A stretch of 41,342 nucleotides of DNA, from NCBI GenBank assembly GCA_019745195.1, contig JAIETL010000041.1:1-41342 (forward strand). The letters run 5' to 3'. Each line of letters starts with the position of its first letter. The first letter of the stretch is position 1. The translations under genes were made by a program, and so were the position numbers. Positions 7,399 through 16,170 of the stretch are shown piece by piece. A model generated the notes under the pieces. That model was not told the origin of the DNA. It saw only the letters and a list, made by a program, of their open reading frames with translations, and ran no database searches. This DNA is from Beijerinckiaceae bacterium (GTDB taxonomy: Bacteria; Pseudomonadota; Alphaproteobacteria; Rhizobiales; Beijerinckiaceae).

Positions 7399-8046
7399 TC
7401 ACCGCTCCCCGATGCCGAAATCGCGCAGGAAGCGGTCGATCGCGCGCTGGATCGCAGGGCGGACATCGTCGGGCGTCGGCGTCTGGTAGACGAAGCGGCG
7501 AATGCCGAGATAGACGATGCCGCCATGGAGGTTCCAGATGTCCTCCATGTCGGGCGCGCGCGCCGATGCCGCCGAGGCTGCGATCTCGCCGAGCATCGGT
7601 TCGAGGAACGCGACGCGCAGATGGCCGAGATAGCGCGCATTGAGCTGCGCGCCAGCGAGCCCCGAGAACATGAAGATGCGCATCCACTCATAGGTGAAGA
7701 TCGCATCGGTGTAGGCTGTGTAGAAGCGCAGCATGCGCTCGCGCAGAGGAAGGGCGCGATCGAGCAGGAGAGCCCGCCACTCCGGCTGCAGCCTGTCGAG
7801 ATAGACCCGCTCGAACACCGCCTCGACAAGGCTCTCCTTGCTGTCGAAATATTTGTACAGCAGCGACTGGGTGATGCCGAGTCGCTGCGAGAGGTCGCGC
7901 GTCGTCCCCGCCAATCCAGCCTCGGCGAAGAAGGCGACGGCCGCCTCGACGATCTGCAGGCGGCGCTCGGCCGGCCTCAGCCGGCGTTTGGGCGCGGTTG
8001 AGTTGGCGGGGGCGGTCGGCGCGCCCGGTTTCAAAGTCATGTGCAT
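7399..8046 (-). CDS. TetR/AcrR-family transcriptional regulator
   Basis: A 215-residue regulator with a short Pro/Ala-rich N-terminal extension, then a TetR helix-turn-helix at about residues 27-72 containing GTTRDLSQRLGITQSLLYKY. The rest is a helical ligand-binding domain. The annotated ATG at 8046 has a second in-frame ATG two codons later (MHM), and either could be used. It converges with the other TetR gene (11-base gap) and diverges from the molybdenum hydroxylase/TRAP operon starting at 8165. It is therefore the natural candidate regulator of that operon. Confidence 0.9.
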   Translation of the reverse strand: MHMTLKPGAPTAPANSTAPKRRLRPAERRLQIVEAAVAFFAEAGLAGTTRDLSQRLGITQSLLYKYFDSKESLVEAVFERVYLDRLQPEWRALLLDRALPLRERMLRFYTAYTDAIFTYEWMRIFMFSGLAGAQLNARYLGHLRVAFLEPMLGEIAASAASARAPDMEDIWNLHGGIVYLGIRRFVYQTPTPDDVRPAIQRAIDRFLRDFGIGER

Positions 8047-8099
8047 CGCCGCACGTCAGACCACGAAAAATTCCAGTTGCGAAGTGTTCTGATTTTAGA

Positions 8100-8113
8100 G
8101 ATCATTTGATCAA
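8100..8113. promoter_or_regulatory. Possible TetR operator upstream of molybdenum hydroxylase operon
   Basis: Two GATC units four bases apart (8100-8103 and 8108-8111) overlap the perfect 8-bp palindrome TTGATCAA at 8106-8113. They lie in the AT-rich 118-base gap between the divergent TetR gene and the operon. Short symmetry like this can occur by chance, so operator function is tentative. Confidence 0.3.
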
Positions 8114-8164
8114 TAAGAAAGAGGTCGCCGCATCGGAACGGGCCTCGCGCTCAGGGAGACGCCG

Positions 8165-9028
8165 TTGAAGCCTGCCCCGCTCAGCTATGCGCGCGCCAGC
8201 GATGTCGGCCATGCGCTTGCGCTCTGGCGCGAGGCAGGCCCCGACGCCCGTATTCTGGCGGGCGGCCAGAGCCTGCTCGCCGGGCTCAATCTGCGCCTGG
8301 CCGAAGTCGACGGGCTGATCGACATCAGCCGGATCGCGAGCCTGCGGACGATCGACCTGGTTGGAGACACCCTGCGCATCGGCGCGCTGACGCGCCATGC
8401 CGATCTCGAACGCTCGGACCTCGTCGCGCTTCATGCGCCGGCGCTGGCGCAGGCCGCGCCGCTGATCGCCCATCCGGCCATCCGGACGCGCGGCACCATC
8501 GGCGGCTCGCTCGCCTATGCCGATCCGGCCGCCGAGTTGCCGGCCTGCATGCTGGCGCTGGACGCGGTGATCGTCGCGCAAGGCGACGGCGGCGAACGGC
8601 GCATCGCGGCGCGCGACTTCTTCACCGGCGTTTTCGAGACCGGGCTTGAGCCGTTCGAACTGCTGATTGCCGTCGAAATCCCGGTACTGCGGCCCGGCCG
8701 CGCCCAGGCGGTTCGGGAGCTGGCGCGGCGCAGCGGCGATTACGCCATGGCCGGATTGGTGGCGGCGGCCGACGTCACGCCGGCTGGTCTGCGCGACGTC
8801 AGGCTGGCCTATTTCGGCGTCGGAGGCTCGCCCGTGCTGGCACGGGCTGCGATGGCCGCGCTCGACGCCGGCCGCCCGGTGGCGGAGGCGGAAGCGGCGC
8901 TCGACGACGATCTCGACCCCTCCGACGATCTGCAGGCCAGCGCCGCGATGAAGCGCCATCTCGCAAAGGTGCTGCTGCGCCGGGTCCTCGCCGACCTGAC
9001 CGGGACAGAGCAAGGACGACCGGCATGA
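8165..9028 (+). CDS. Molybdenum hydroxylase FAD-binding (medium) subunit
   Basis: A 287-residue CoxM/xanthine dehydrogenase FAD subunit that passes electrons from the iron-sulfur subunit to FAD. FAD-contact motifs are present: AGGQS at residues 32-36 and TIGGS at 111-115, in the family's standard spacing. The start is a TTG at 8165, supported by GGGAG at 8154-8158 and by the lack of any in-frame ATG upstream; the first residues MKPAPLSYARA match typical family N-termini. Its stop overlaps the ATG of the 2Fe-2S subunit. The order M-S-L is that of cox-type operons, but the large subunit lacks carbon monoxide dehydrogenase hallmarks. Confidence 0.92.
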   Translation: MKPAPLSYARASDVGHALALWREAGPDARILAGGQSLLAGLNLRLAEVDGLIDISRIASLRTIDLVGDTLRIGALTRHADLERSDLVALHAPALAQAAPLIAHPAIRTRGTIGGSLAYADPAAELPACMLALDAVIVAQGDGGERRIAARDFFTGVFETGLEPFELLIAVEIPVLRPGRAQAVRELARRSGDYAMAGLVAAADVTPAGLRDVRLAYFGVGGSPVLARAAMAALDAGRPVAEAEAALDDDLDPSDDLQASAAMKRHLAKVLLRRVLADLTGTEQGRPA

Positions 9029-9531
9029 CGGGCAGCTTCTCCAGCCATGTCGAGATCACGCTCAGGGTCAATGGCGAGCCTGTCACCGCGCGCGTCGAGG
9101 CGCGCCGCCACCTGATCGACTTCCTGCGGCTCGACCTCGGGCTGACCGGCTCGCATGCCGGCTGCGAGCACGGCGTCTGCGGCGCCTGCACGCTGCGCGT
9201 CGATGGCGAGATCGTGCGCGGCTGCCTGACGCTGGCAGCGCAACTCGATGGCAGCGAAGTCTGGACGATCGAGGGCCTGTCGGATTCGGGTGCGATCCGC
9301 GACCTGCAGGACGCGTTCGTCGCGCGCAACGCGCTGCAATGCGGCTTCTGCACCCCCGGCATGCTGGCGGCCTGCGCCGAACTGCTCGACCACAACGCCG
9401 ACCCCAGCCGCGACGACATCCGCGAGCACATTTCGGGCAATTACTGCCGCTGCACCGGCTATGAGGCGATCGTCGACGCGGTCGCGGCCGTCGCGGCGGC
9501 GCGACGCGGGCTGGCGAGGGCCGCCGAATGA
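9025..9531 (+). CDS. Molybdenum hydroxylase 2Fe-2S (small) subunit
   Basis: A 168-residue iron-sulfur subunit with all eight cluster cysteines. The plant-ferredoxin-type cluster uses C47, C52, C55 and C67 (GCEHGVCGAC motif). The C-terminal helical cluster uses C106, C109, C141 and C143 (QCGFCTPGM and YCRCTGYE). It shuttles electrons from the molybdenum cofactor to FAD in the cytoplasmic complex. The gene overlaps both neighbours by ATGA junctions, so the three subunits are translated as one coupled unit. Confidence 0.95.
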   Translation: MTGSFSSHVEITLRVNGEPVTARVEARRHLIDFLRLDLGLTGSHAGCEHGVCGACTLRVDGEIVRGCLTLAAQLDGSEVWTIEGLSDSGAIRDLQDAFVARNALQCGFCTPGMLAACAELLDHNADPSRDDIREHISGNYCRCTGYEAIVDAVAAVAAARRGLARAAE

Positions 9532-11924
9532 CCGTGAACCTGCATCTCAGCGAACTCGACCGGCCGAACTCCTATATCGGCAAGACCGTGCCGCGCCCCA
9601 ACGCGCCGCGCCTCGTCGAGGGGCGCGGCGTCTATGTCGACGATGTCGTGCTGCCGCGCATGGTCCATGTCGCCTTCTTCCGCAGCCCGCACGCCCATGC
9701 CCGCATCGGCGAGATCGCGACGGCAGCGGCGCTGGCGGTGCCGGGCGTCATCCGCGTCTTCACCGGCCGGGACATCGCTGACATCTGCAGCCCATGGGTC
9801 GCGGTGCTGGCGCATCTGAAGGGACTGAAATCTGCGCCGCAGCATGCGCTCGCGGTCGAGCGGGCCACCTGGGTCGGCGAGCCCGTCGTCGCCGTGGTGG
9901 CCGCGACGCGCGCCGCCGCCGAGGATGGCGTCGCGGTGCTGGAGGTGCAGTTCGAGCCGCTGCCGGTCGTCGCCGACATGGAGACGGCGCTCGATCCCGA
10001 TACGCCGCTGATCCACCCCGAACTCGGCGACAATCTCGTCTTCCAGCGCCTGCACGAGAAGGGCGAGCCCGACGCCGCGATGGCGGGTGCCGCCAAAGTC
10101 GTCGAGGCTGTCTTTCACACCGGCCGCCACACCGGCGTCTGCCTGGAGCCACGCTCGATCCTGGCGAATTACAGCCGGCCCGAAAACCAGCTCACGGTGC
10201 ATCATTCGACGCAGGCGCCGCATATGATGCAGACGATCTTCGCAAAACATCTCGACCTGCCCGAGGGCAATGTTCGGGTGATCTGCGGCGATGTCGGCGG
10301 CAGCTATGGCGTCAAGGTCCATGTCTACCCGGACGAGATGGCGGTCGCCGCGATCGCCAAAGCGATGGCGCGGCCGGTGAAGTTCGTCGCCGACCGGCTG
10401 GAATCCTTCGCCTCCGACATCCACGCGCGCGATCATCGCATCAAGGGGAGGATGGGCGTCGATGCGCAGGGCCGGATCGTAGCGATGGAGATCGACGACC
10501 TGACCGGCATCGGGCCCTATTCCGTCTATCCCCGCACCAGCGCGATCGAGGGCAACCAGGTCGTCAATCTCTGCGGCGGGCCCTACGACTTCCAGAACTA
10601 CCGTGCGCAAACCACGGTCGTGCTGCAGAACAAGACGCCGACCTGCCAGTACCGTGCCGTCGGCCACCCCATCGCCACCGCCGTCACCGAGGGACTGGTC
10701 GATCTGGCGGCCGACGCGATCGGCCTCGACCCGGCCGAGTTCCGCCGCCGCAACATCGTGCGCGACGACGCCTATCCCTACACCTCGGCGGCGAATATGC
10801 GCTTCGAGGGGCTGTCGCATCAGGCCAGCCTCGAAAAGCTGCTGACCATGATGGACTACGACGCGCTGCGGGCCGAGCAGGTGCGTTTGCGCGAACGGGG
10901 CATCCATCGCGGCATCGGGCTCGCCAGCTTCATCGAGCTGACCAATCCCAGCCCGTTCATGTACGGCATCGGCGGCGCACGCATCTCGGCGCAGGACGGC
11001 TGCACGGTCAGGATGGACCCGGACGGCTCGGTCGTCGCTCTGTCGGGCGTCACCGAGCAGGGCCAGGGCACCGACACGATCCTGGCGCAGGTGGTGGCCG
11101 AGGGCGTCGGCGTGCCGATCGAGCGCGTCAGGGTCATCACCGGCGACACGCAGGTGACGCCCTATGGCGGCGGCACCTGGGCCTCGCGCGGAGCCGGCAT
11201 CGGCGGCGAGGCGGCGCTGCAGGCGGGGCTGGCGCTGCGCGAGAACATCCTCGTGGTGGCAGCCGCCATGCTGCAGGCCGAGGCCGGCGCGCTCGACGTC
11301 GTCGCCGGCGAGATCGTCGACAAGGCGACGGGACAGCCGCGCATGCCGCTGGCCGAACTCGGCCGCATCGTCTATTTCCGCGGCGACACGCTGCCCAAGG
11401 GCCTGCCGCGAGAACTCGTGGCGACGCGCCATTTCATCACCAGCGACTACCCCTTCGCCTTCACCAATGGCGTGCAGGCGTCCTATGTGGAAGTCGATGT
11501 CGAGACAGGCTTCGTCAGGCTGCTGAAGCACTGGTGCGTCGAGGATTGCGGGCGCATCATCAATCCCCAGCTCGTCGACGAGCAGGTCCGCGGCGGCATC
11601 GTCCAGGGCATCGGCGGCGCGCTTTACGAGCACTGTCTCTACAGCGAGGACGGCCAGCTCATGACCGCCAACATGGCCGATTATCTCGTGCCGATGGCGG
11701 CCGAGATGCCCGACATGGTGATCGGCCATGTCGAGACGCCGACGAGAGAATCGCTGCTCGGCGCCAAGGGCGCGGGCGAGGCCGGTACGGCCGGCGCGCC
11801 GGCCGCGATCATGAACGCGATCAACGACGCGCTGAAGCCCTTCAAAGCACGCGTAACCGCCATGCCGTTTACACCGGAGCGCATTCTGGCGGCGCTGGGC
11901 ACGATTCCCGAACGACGCCTTTGA
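9528..11924 (+). CDS. Molybdenum hydroxylase molybdopterin-binding (large) subunit
   Basis: A 798-residue xanthine dehydrogenase/aldehyde oxidase-type catalytic subunit, normal in length for a CoxL-like protein. It shows the N-terminal YIGKTVPRPNAPRLVEGRG-type start, DVGGSYGVK near residue 257 (the glycine-rich Moco-contact loop), a PTCQYRAVGHP segment near residue 365, and the C-terminal GAKGAGEAGT motif whose Glu (about residue 751) is the family's catalytic base. The AYRCSFR active-site loop of CO dehydrogenase is absent, so a CO substrate is not supported. An N-heterocycle or aldehyde hydroxylated at carbon is likely but unidentified. A TRAP transporter follows directly, suggesting that the substrate is imported by it. 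Confidence 0.93.
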   Translation: MTVNLHLSELDRPNSYIGKTVPRPNAPRLVEGRGVYVDDVVLPRMVHVAFFRSPHAHARIGEIATAAALAVPGVIRVFTGRDIADICSPWVAVLAHLKGLKSAPQHALAVERATWVGEPVVAVVAATRAAAEDGVAVLEVQFEPLPVVADMETALDPDTPLIHPELGDNLVFQRLHEKGEPDAAMAGAAKVVEAVFHTGRHTGVCLEPRSILANYSRPENQLTVHHSTQAPHMMQTIFAKHLDLPEGNVRVICGDVGGSYGVKVHVYPDEMAVAAIAKAMARPVKFVADRLESFASDIHARDHRIKGRMGVDAQGRIVAMEIDDLTGIGPYSVYPRTSAIEGNQVVNLCGGPYDFQNYRAQTTVVLQNKTPTCQYRAVGHPIATAVTEGLVDLAADAIGLDPAEFRRRNIVRDDAYPYTSAANMRFEGLSHQASLEKLLTMMDYDALRAEQVRLRERGIHRGIGLASFIELTNPSPFMYGIGGARISAQDGCTVRMDPDGSVVALSGVTEQGQGTDTILAQVVAEGVGVPIERVRVITGDTQVTPYGGGTWASRGAGIGGEAALQAGLALRENILVVAAAMLQAEAGALDVVAGEIVDKATGQPRMPLAELGRIVYFRGDTLPKGLPRELVATRHFITSDYPFAFTNGVQASYVEVDVETGFVRLLKHWCVEDCGRIINPQLVDEQVRGGIVQGIGGALYEHCLYSEDGQLMTANMADYLVPMAAEMPDMVIGHVETPTRESLLGAKGAGEAGTAGAPAAIMNAINDALKPFKARVTAMPFTPERILAALGTIPERRL

Positions 11925-11974
11925 CCTTTGCAACCAATCAGGCGGCGACAGACCGCACCAGGGAGACGACGGCC

Positions 11975-13048
11975 ATGACCTTCACCAAACGCACGATCCT
12001 CGGCGCGCTCGCGGCCGGGATGGGATATGCCGCGCTCAGCCTGCCGGTGCAGGCGCAGCAGCGCATCACCATCAACATCGCCTCCAGCCACCCGACCGCC
12101 AATATCTGGGTCTGGGCGATGAAGAACGCGCTGCAGACCGAGGTCGACCGCATCCTCAAGGAGGGCGGGGGCAAGTTCGTGGTGAACTGGCGCGAGGCCT
12201 ATGGCGGCACGCTCTACAAGTTCACCGACACGCGCGCGGCGGTGGCCGACGGCATCGCCGATATCGGCATGGTCGGCACGGTCTGGGAAGGTGCGGCGAT
12301 GCCGCTGCAGAACGTCACTTACTTTGCGCCCTTCGCGACCGACAACCACGAGCTGCTGATCGAGGTCTTCGACAAGCTGACGGCCGAGGTGCCGGAGCTG
12401 GCCAAGGGTTGGGACAGCCAGAACATGGTCTATCTCTCGTCGCTGATCACCGACTCCTACGACATCTACGCCAACTTTCCGGTGACGAAGCTGGAAGACC
12501 TGCAGAACCGACGCATCAATGCGCCTGGCACCTCGGCAAACTGGCTGACAGGCACGGGCTCGACCCCGGTCGATGGCGCGCTGACGACCTACTACACCAA
12601 CATCCAGACCGGGGTGACTCAAGGAGCCCTCTCCTTCGCCAGCGGCATCCAGCCGACGCGGGTCTACGAGGTCGCGCCTAACCTGACAAAGGTGGGCATC
12701 GGCGCGATGTATTTCGGCGGCATCGCCGCCAACAAGGCGTTCTTCAACAAGCTCCCGAAAGAGGTGCAGGACGCGATCAAGACGGCCGGCAAGACGACCT
12801 CGAAAAAGCATGGCGAATACGTCACCCAGCGCTCGACGGCGGCGCTGACGGAGATGAAGGCGGCCGGCCTCAAGGTGGCGGAACTGCCCGAGGCCGAGAA
12901 GGCGAAATGGGTCAAGAACCTGCCCAACATCGTCGATCCCTGGATCAAGGCCAATGGCGAGCCGGCCAAGAAAGTGCTGAAGGCCTATTTCGCCGAGTTG
13001 CGCGCGCGCGGCGTCAAGCCGCTGCGCAACTGGGACGAAGGGCTTTGA
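11975..13048 (+). CDS. TRAP transporter substrate-binding protein (DctP family)
   Basis: A 357-residue periplasmic binding protein. It has a Sec signal peptide (MTFTKRTILGALAAG..., probable cleavage after residue 27 in VQA|QQ) followed by a DctP fold, with the family's conserved ADGIADIGMVG region near residue 90 and the RRINAPGTSANWLTGTGSTP region near residue 180, where the ligand Arg is normally found. GGGAGA precedes the ATG at 11975. It starts 50 bases after the molybdenum hydroxylase large subunit on the same strand and is followed by the membrane components after a 190-base gap carrying a dispersed repeat. It probably delivers the hydroxylase substrate, an organic acid or heteroaromatic carboxylate; this is inference. 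Confidence 0.92.
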   Translation: MTFTKRTILGALAAGMGYAALSLPVQAQQRITINIASSHPTANIWVWAMKNALQTEVDRILKEGGGKFVVNWREAYGGTLYKFTDTRAAVADGIADIGMVGTVWEGAAMPLQNVTYFAPFATDNHELLIEVFDKLTAEVPELAKGWDSQNMVYLSSLITDSYDIYANFPVTKLEDLQNRRINAPGTSANWLTGTGSTPVDGALTTYYTNIQTGVTQGALSFASGIQPTRVYEVAPNLTKVGIGAMYFGGIAANKAFFNKLPKEVQDAIKTAGKTTSKKHGEYVTQRSTAALTEMKAAGLKVAELPEAEKAKWVKNLPNIVDPWIKANGEPAKKVLKAYFAELRARGVKPLRNWDEGL

Positions 13049-13082
13049 GCGGCGGGCGCTTGCCGCTGAATGATGGAAACGC

Positions 13083-13191
13083 CGTCATCCCGGACAAGCC
13101 GCGTAGCGGCGCAGCTCCGGGATCCATCGTAATGCAAGACAGCGCTCTAGGATGGATCCCGGAGCTCCGCTTCGCTGCGTCCGGGATGACG
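13083..13191. repeat. Dispersed palindromic repeat, copy 1
   Basis: A 109-base element bounded by CGTCATCCCGG and CCGGGATGACG, with near-symmetric arms (...GCTCCGGGATCCATC / GATGGATCCCGGAGC...) and a non-conserved centre. It resembles the copies at 19189-19299 and 29972-30081 closely and 31688-31782 more loosely. It sits between the TRAP binding-protein and small-permease genes, where the transcript would fold into a long hairpin and could lower downstream expression. Confidence 0.9.
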
Positions 13192-13239
13192 TCCCATTTG
13201 TAACGACGGTTATGGACGACGAGAAGGAAGGCCCTGCCC

Positions 13240-13794
13240 TTGGCCGACGCCACCGAAACGAATCTCGACGCCGCACTGCCGGCCCCGCAAGGCCTGTTCC
13301 AGCGCGCCGTCGGCGTCATGGCCGCGATCGGGACGATCTGGATCTTCCTGACCATGTTCATGATCGTCGCCGACGTGCTCGGCCGGAACCTGTTCAACGC
13401 GCCGATCACCGGCGTCGCGGAGGTCGCGGGCCGTTCGGTGGTGGCGATCGTGTTCCTACAGATCGCGTCGGCCGTGGCGCAGGGCCGGATGACGCGGGCC
13501 GACTTCCTGATCAACATCGTCGAGGCGCGCGCGCCTGCCCTGGCCGTATTGCTGGAGGCGCTGTTTGCGCTGCTCGGCGCGACGGTGTTCCTGCTGATCG
13601 CGCTGGCCTCGTGGCCCGATCTCGCCAGTTCATGGCGGACCCGTGATTTCTTCGGCGTGCAGGGGCTCTTCACCATCCCGACCTGGCCGTTCTGGGCGAT
13701 CACCGTCATCGGCAGCCTCGCGGCCGCGGCGGCCTATCTCGTTGCGATGGCCGAGAAGGCGCGGATGCGCGGCGCGACGGCGGGACGGGCCTGA
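13240..13794 (+). CDS. TRAP transporter small permease (DctQ)
   Basis: A 184-residue inner-membrane protein with four predicted membrane helices (about residues 25-47, 60-80, 97-120 and 145-168), the usual DctQ layout. The FMIVADVLGRNLFNAPITGVAE stretch after helix 1 (shown here by its core, DVLGRNLFNAPITG) is the family signature. The start is a TTG at 13240, 8 bases after AAGGAAGG; the nearby ATG at 13212 is out of frame. Its stop overlaps the ATG of the large permease (TGATG). It bridges the binding protein and DctM in the TRAP complex. Confidence 0.9.
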   Translation: MADATETNLDAALPAPQGLFQRAVGVMAAIGTIWIFLTMFMIVADVLGRNLFNAPITGVAEVAGRSVVAIVFLQIASAVAQGRMTRADFLINIVEARAPALAVLLEALFALLGATVFLLIALASWPDLASSWRTRDFFGVQGLFTIPTWPFWAITVIGSLAAAAAYLVAMAEKARMRGATAGRA

Positions 13795-15119
13795 TGGATC
13801 TCGGGTTCGGCCTGGCGCTGATCGGCGCGCTCGTCATCCTCGTCCTGCTCGGCGTCCACATCGCGGTCGCGCTGTTCGGCGTCGCCTTCGCCGGCGTCTG
13901 GATCATCCGCGACAACCCGGCGCTGGCGATGCGGCTGCTCTCGGTCTCCGCCTATAACGGCATCGCCGACTATCTCTTCGCCACGATCCCGCTCTTCGTG
14001 CTGATGGGGCTGCTGGTCTCGATCTCGAATGTCGGCCGGGACACATTCGAGGTCGCCGAGGCGCTGCTGCGGCGGGTGCGCGGGGGCTTGGGCGTCGCAA
14101 CCGTCGCGGCCAACGCCGTCTTCGCGGCCGTCACCGGCGTCTCGATCGCCTCGGCGGCCGTCTTCACCAAGGTCGCCGTGCCTGAGATGACACGGCATGG
14201 CTACCGCAAGGCGTTCGCGGCCGGCACGGTCGCGGGCTCCTCGATCCTCGGCATGCTGATCCCGCCCAGCCTGCTGATGATCATCTACGGCGTGCTGGCC
14301 GAAGTCTCGATCGGCAAGATGTTCGTCGCCGGCGTCGTGCCGGGCGTCATCATCGCGCTCGGATTCGTAGCGGTGATCATCGGGCTCGCGACCTTCTGGC
14401 CGGCTTACGTCTACGATCTCGACCGCCGCCGCAGGCTGGCCGCGACCGAGGCCGACGCGCCGGCGATGCCGGCGCGCGAGATCCTGACCAAGCTCGTGCC
14501 GATCGTGCTGCTCGTCGCGCTCGTGTTAGGGGGGCTCTATACCGGCTTCTTCACGCCGACGGAGGCCGGCGGCGTCGGCGCGTTCGGGGCGCTGCTGATC
14601 GCGCTCGCACGACGCAGCCTCGGCGGTGGCAAAATCTGGCGGGTGCTGACCGAAACCGGCTCGGTCTCCTGCAGCATCCTGATCCTGCTGATCGCGGCGG
14701 GTTTCTACAGCCGCATGCTGTCCATGGCCGGCGTGCCGACGGCGATCGGCGACCTCGTGCAGGCGACGGGGCTCGGGGCCTATGGCTTCCTGTTCGTCTA
14801 TGTCCTGATCATCCTGTTTTTGGGCATGTTCCTGGATTCGAGCTCAATCCTGCTGATCATGACGCCGATCGCGGTTCCGATCGCGCAAAGCTTCAATTTC
14901 GACCTGATCCATTTCGGCATCGTCACCGTCATCGCCGTGGAGGTCGGCCTGCTGACGCCGCCCTTCGGTATCTCCGTCTTCACCGTCAAGGCGACGCTCG
15001 GTGACCCGACGATCTCGGTCGAGCAGATATTCGGCGGCGCGATGCCCTATATTCTGGTGATGCTCGCGGCGCTGGTCGCGATCGCGGCCTTCCCGGCGCT
15101 GAGCCTGATGCTGCTATAG
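13794..15119 (+). CDS. TRAP transporter large permease (DctM)
   Basis: A 441-residue polytopic inner-membrane protein, about 12 segments, normal length for DctM. Family features include the early HIAVALFGVAFAGVW region, GSSILGMLIPPSLLMIIYGV near residue 150, FTPTEAGGVGAFGALLIAL near residue 250 and FLDSSSILLIMTPIAVPI near residue 345. It forms the sodium-coupled translocation channel with DctQ, fed by the DctP protein at 11975. The gene starts at the last base of the dctQ stop codon, so the two are translationally coupled. Confidence 0.94.
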   Translation: MDLGFGLALIGALVILVLLGVHIAVALFGVAFAGVWIIRDNPALAMRLLSVSAYNGIADYLFATIPLFVLMGLLVSISNVGRDTFEVAEALLRRVRGGLGVATVAANAVFAAVTGVSIASAAVFTKVAVPEMTRHGYRKAFAAGTVAGSSILGMLIPPSLLMIIYGVLAEVSIGKMFVAGVVPGVIIALGFVAVIIGLATFWPAYVYDLDRRRRLAATEADAPAMPAREILTKLVPIVLLVALVLGGLYTGFFTPTEAGGVGAFGALLIALARRSLGGGKIWRVLTETGSVSCSILILLIAAGFYSRMLSMAGVPTAIGDLVQATGLGAYGFLFVYVLIILFLGMFLDSSSILLIMTPIAVPIAQSFNFDLIHFGIVTVIAVEVGLLTPPFGISVFTVKATLGDPTISVEQIFGGAMPYILVMLAALVAIAAFPALSLMLL

Positions 15120-15147
15120 GCTCCGGACGACGAACCGGAGTGTCCTC

Positions 15148-16170
15148 ATGAGCCGCCGCATCGGCATCGCCATCGTCGGGCTGGGCGCGGCCGTGCTGCC
15201 TCATGCCCGCAGCCTGCTCGACCTCGCCGACCGTGCCGACGTCCGCCATGCGGTCACCCGCTCGCCGGAGCGCGCGGCTGCCTTTGCGCGCGACTTCCCC
15301 TTCCCCGTCGCCACCGACCTCTCAACTGCGTTGGCCGATCCGGCGGTCGAGGCGGTGCTCGTGCTGACGCCGCCATCGAGCCATCGCGACATCGCCGGAC
15401 GCTGCCTCGATGCCGGCAAGCATGTGCTGGTCGAGAAGCCGCTGGAGCTTAACAGCGCACGCGGGGCTGAACTGGTCTCTGCGGCGCGCGCGGCCGGCCG
15501 CAAGCTCGGCGTCATGCTGCAGCATCGCTTCCGGCCCGGCAGCATCCGGCTGAAGGCTGCACTCGAGGGCGGCGAACTCGGCCGCGTCGAGGCCGCCTTC
15601 CTGCATGTGCCGTGGTGGCGGCCGCAGGCCTATTATGACGAGCCTGGGCGCGGCACGCTGGCGCGCGACGGCGGCGGTGTGCTGATGACGCAGGCGATCC
15701 ATTCGCTCGACCTGTTCCGCTCGCTGGTCGGCATCTCGCATGTCGTGGCGGCGCAGGCCCGCACCACCGCGCTACATGCGATGGAGGGGGAGGACCATGT
15801 GCAGGCCCTGCTGGAGACCGCCGATGGCGCGCCGGCCACGCTGGTCGCGACGACGGCGGCCTATCCCGGCCACCCCGAGCGCATCGAGATCATCGGAACC
15901 AAAGGCCATGCGGCGCTGGTCGGCGGGCGGCTGACGCTATCTTTCCTCGACGGGGCCTCGGAGACCGTGGAGGCCGAAGGCGCGACCGGCAGCGGCGCAG
16001 GCATCATGGATTTTCCCCATGACGCGCATCGCGCCCTGATCGCCGATTTCCTCGATGCGCTCGCCCGGGACCGCGACCCGCTCGTCACCGGCGAGGAAGC
16101 TCTGGCCTCGCAACGGGCGATCGACGCCATTCTGGCGAAGGCGGGCTGGACGGCCGGCGCGGTTCGGTAG
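15148..16170 (+). CDS. Gfo/Idh/MocA-family oxidoreductase
   Basis: A 340-residue NAD(P)-dependent dehydrogenase. The Rossmann motif IVGLGAAVLPHA is at residues 9-20, EKPL at 96-99 contains the conserved cofactor/catalytic Lys, and the second-domain motif QAIHSLD has H185, the position of the usual catalytic His. Family members mostly oxidise sugars, polyols or similar hydroxylated rings. It starts 28 bases after dctM with a GGAG ribosome site and ends the operon. It probably acts after uptake or hydroxylation in the same pathway, but its substrate cannot be stated. Confidence 0.88.
   Translation: MSRRIGIAIVGLGAAVLPHARSLLDLADRADVRHAVTRSPERAAAFARDFPFPVATDLSTALADPAVEAVLVLTPPSSHRDIAGRCLDAGKHVLVEKPLELNSARGAELVSAARAAGRKLGVMLQHRFRPGSIRLKAALEGGELGRVEAAFLHVPWWRPQAYYDEPGRGTLARDGGGVLMTQAIHSLDLFRSLVGISHVVAAQARTTALHAMEGEDHVQALLETADGAPATLVATTAAYPGHPERIEIIGTKGHAALVGGRLTLSFLDGASETVEAEGATGSGAGIMDFPHDAHRALIADFLDALARDRDPLVTGEEALASQRAIDAILAKAGWTAGAVR

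Noticed and set aside
9528..11924. Annotation as carbon monoxide dehydrogenase large subunit
   Set aside because: Gene order is cox-like, but the AYRCSFR active-site loop is missing; the corresponding segment reads PTCQYRAVGHP.
9459..11933. 824-codon open frame antisense to the molybdenum hydroxylase large subunit
   Set aside because: It mirrors the coding strand of an unmistakable gene; Arg/Asp/His-rich composition is typical of a GC-rich shadow frame.
9794..11974. Long N-terminal extension of the TRAP binding protein in the same frame
   Set aside because: The sequence before MTFTKRT is low-complexity shadow coding over the hydroxylase gene. The true start at 11975 has a ribosome site and a signal peptide.
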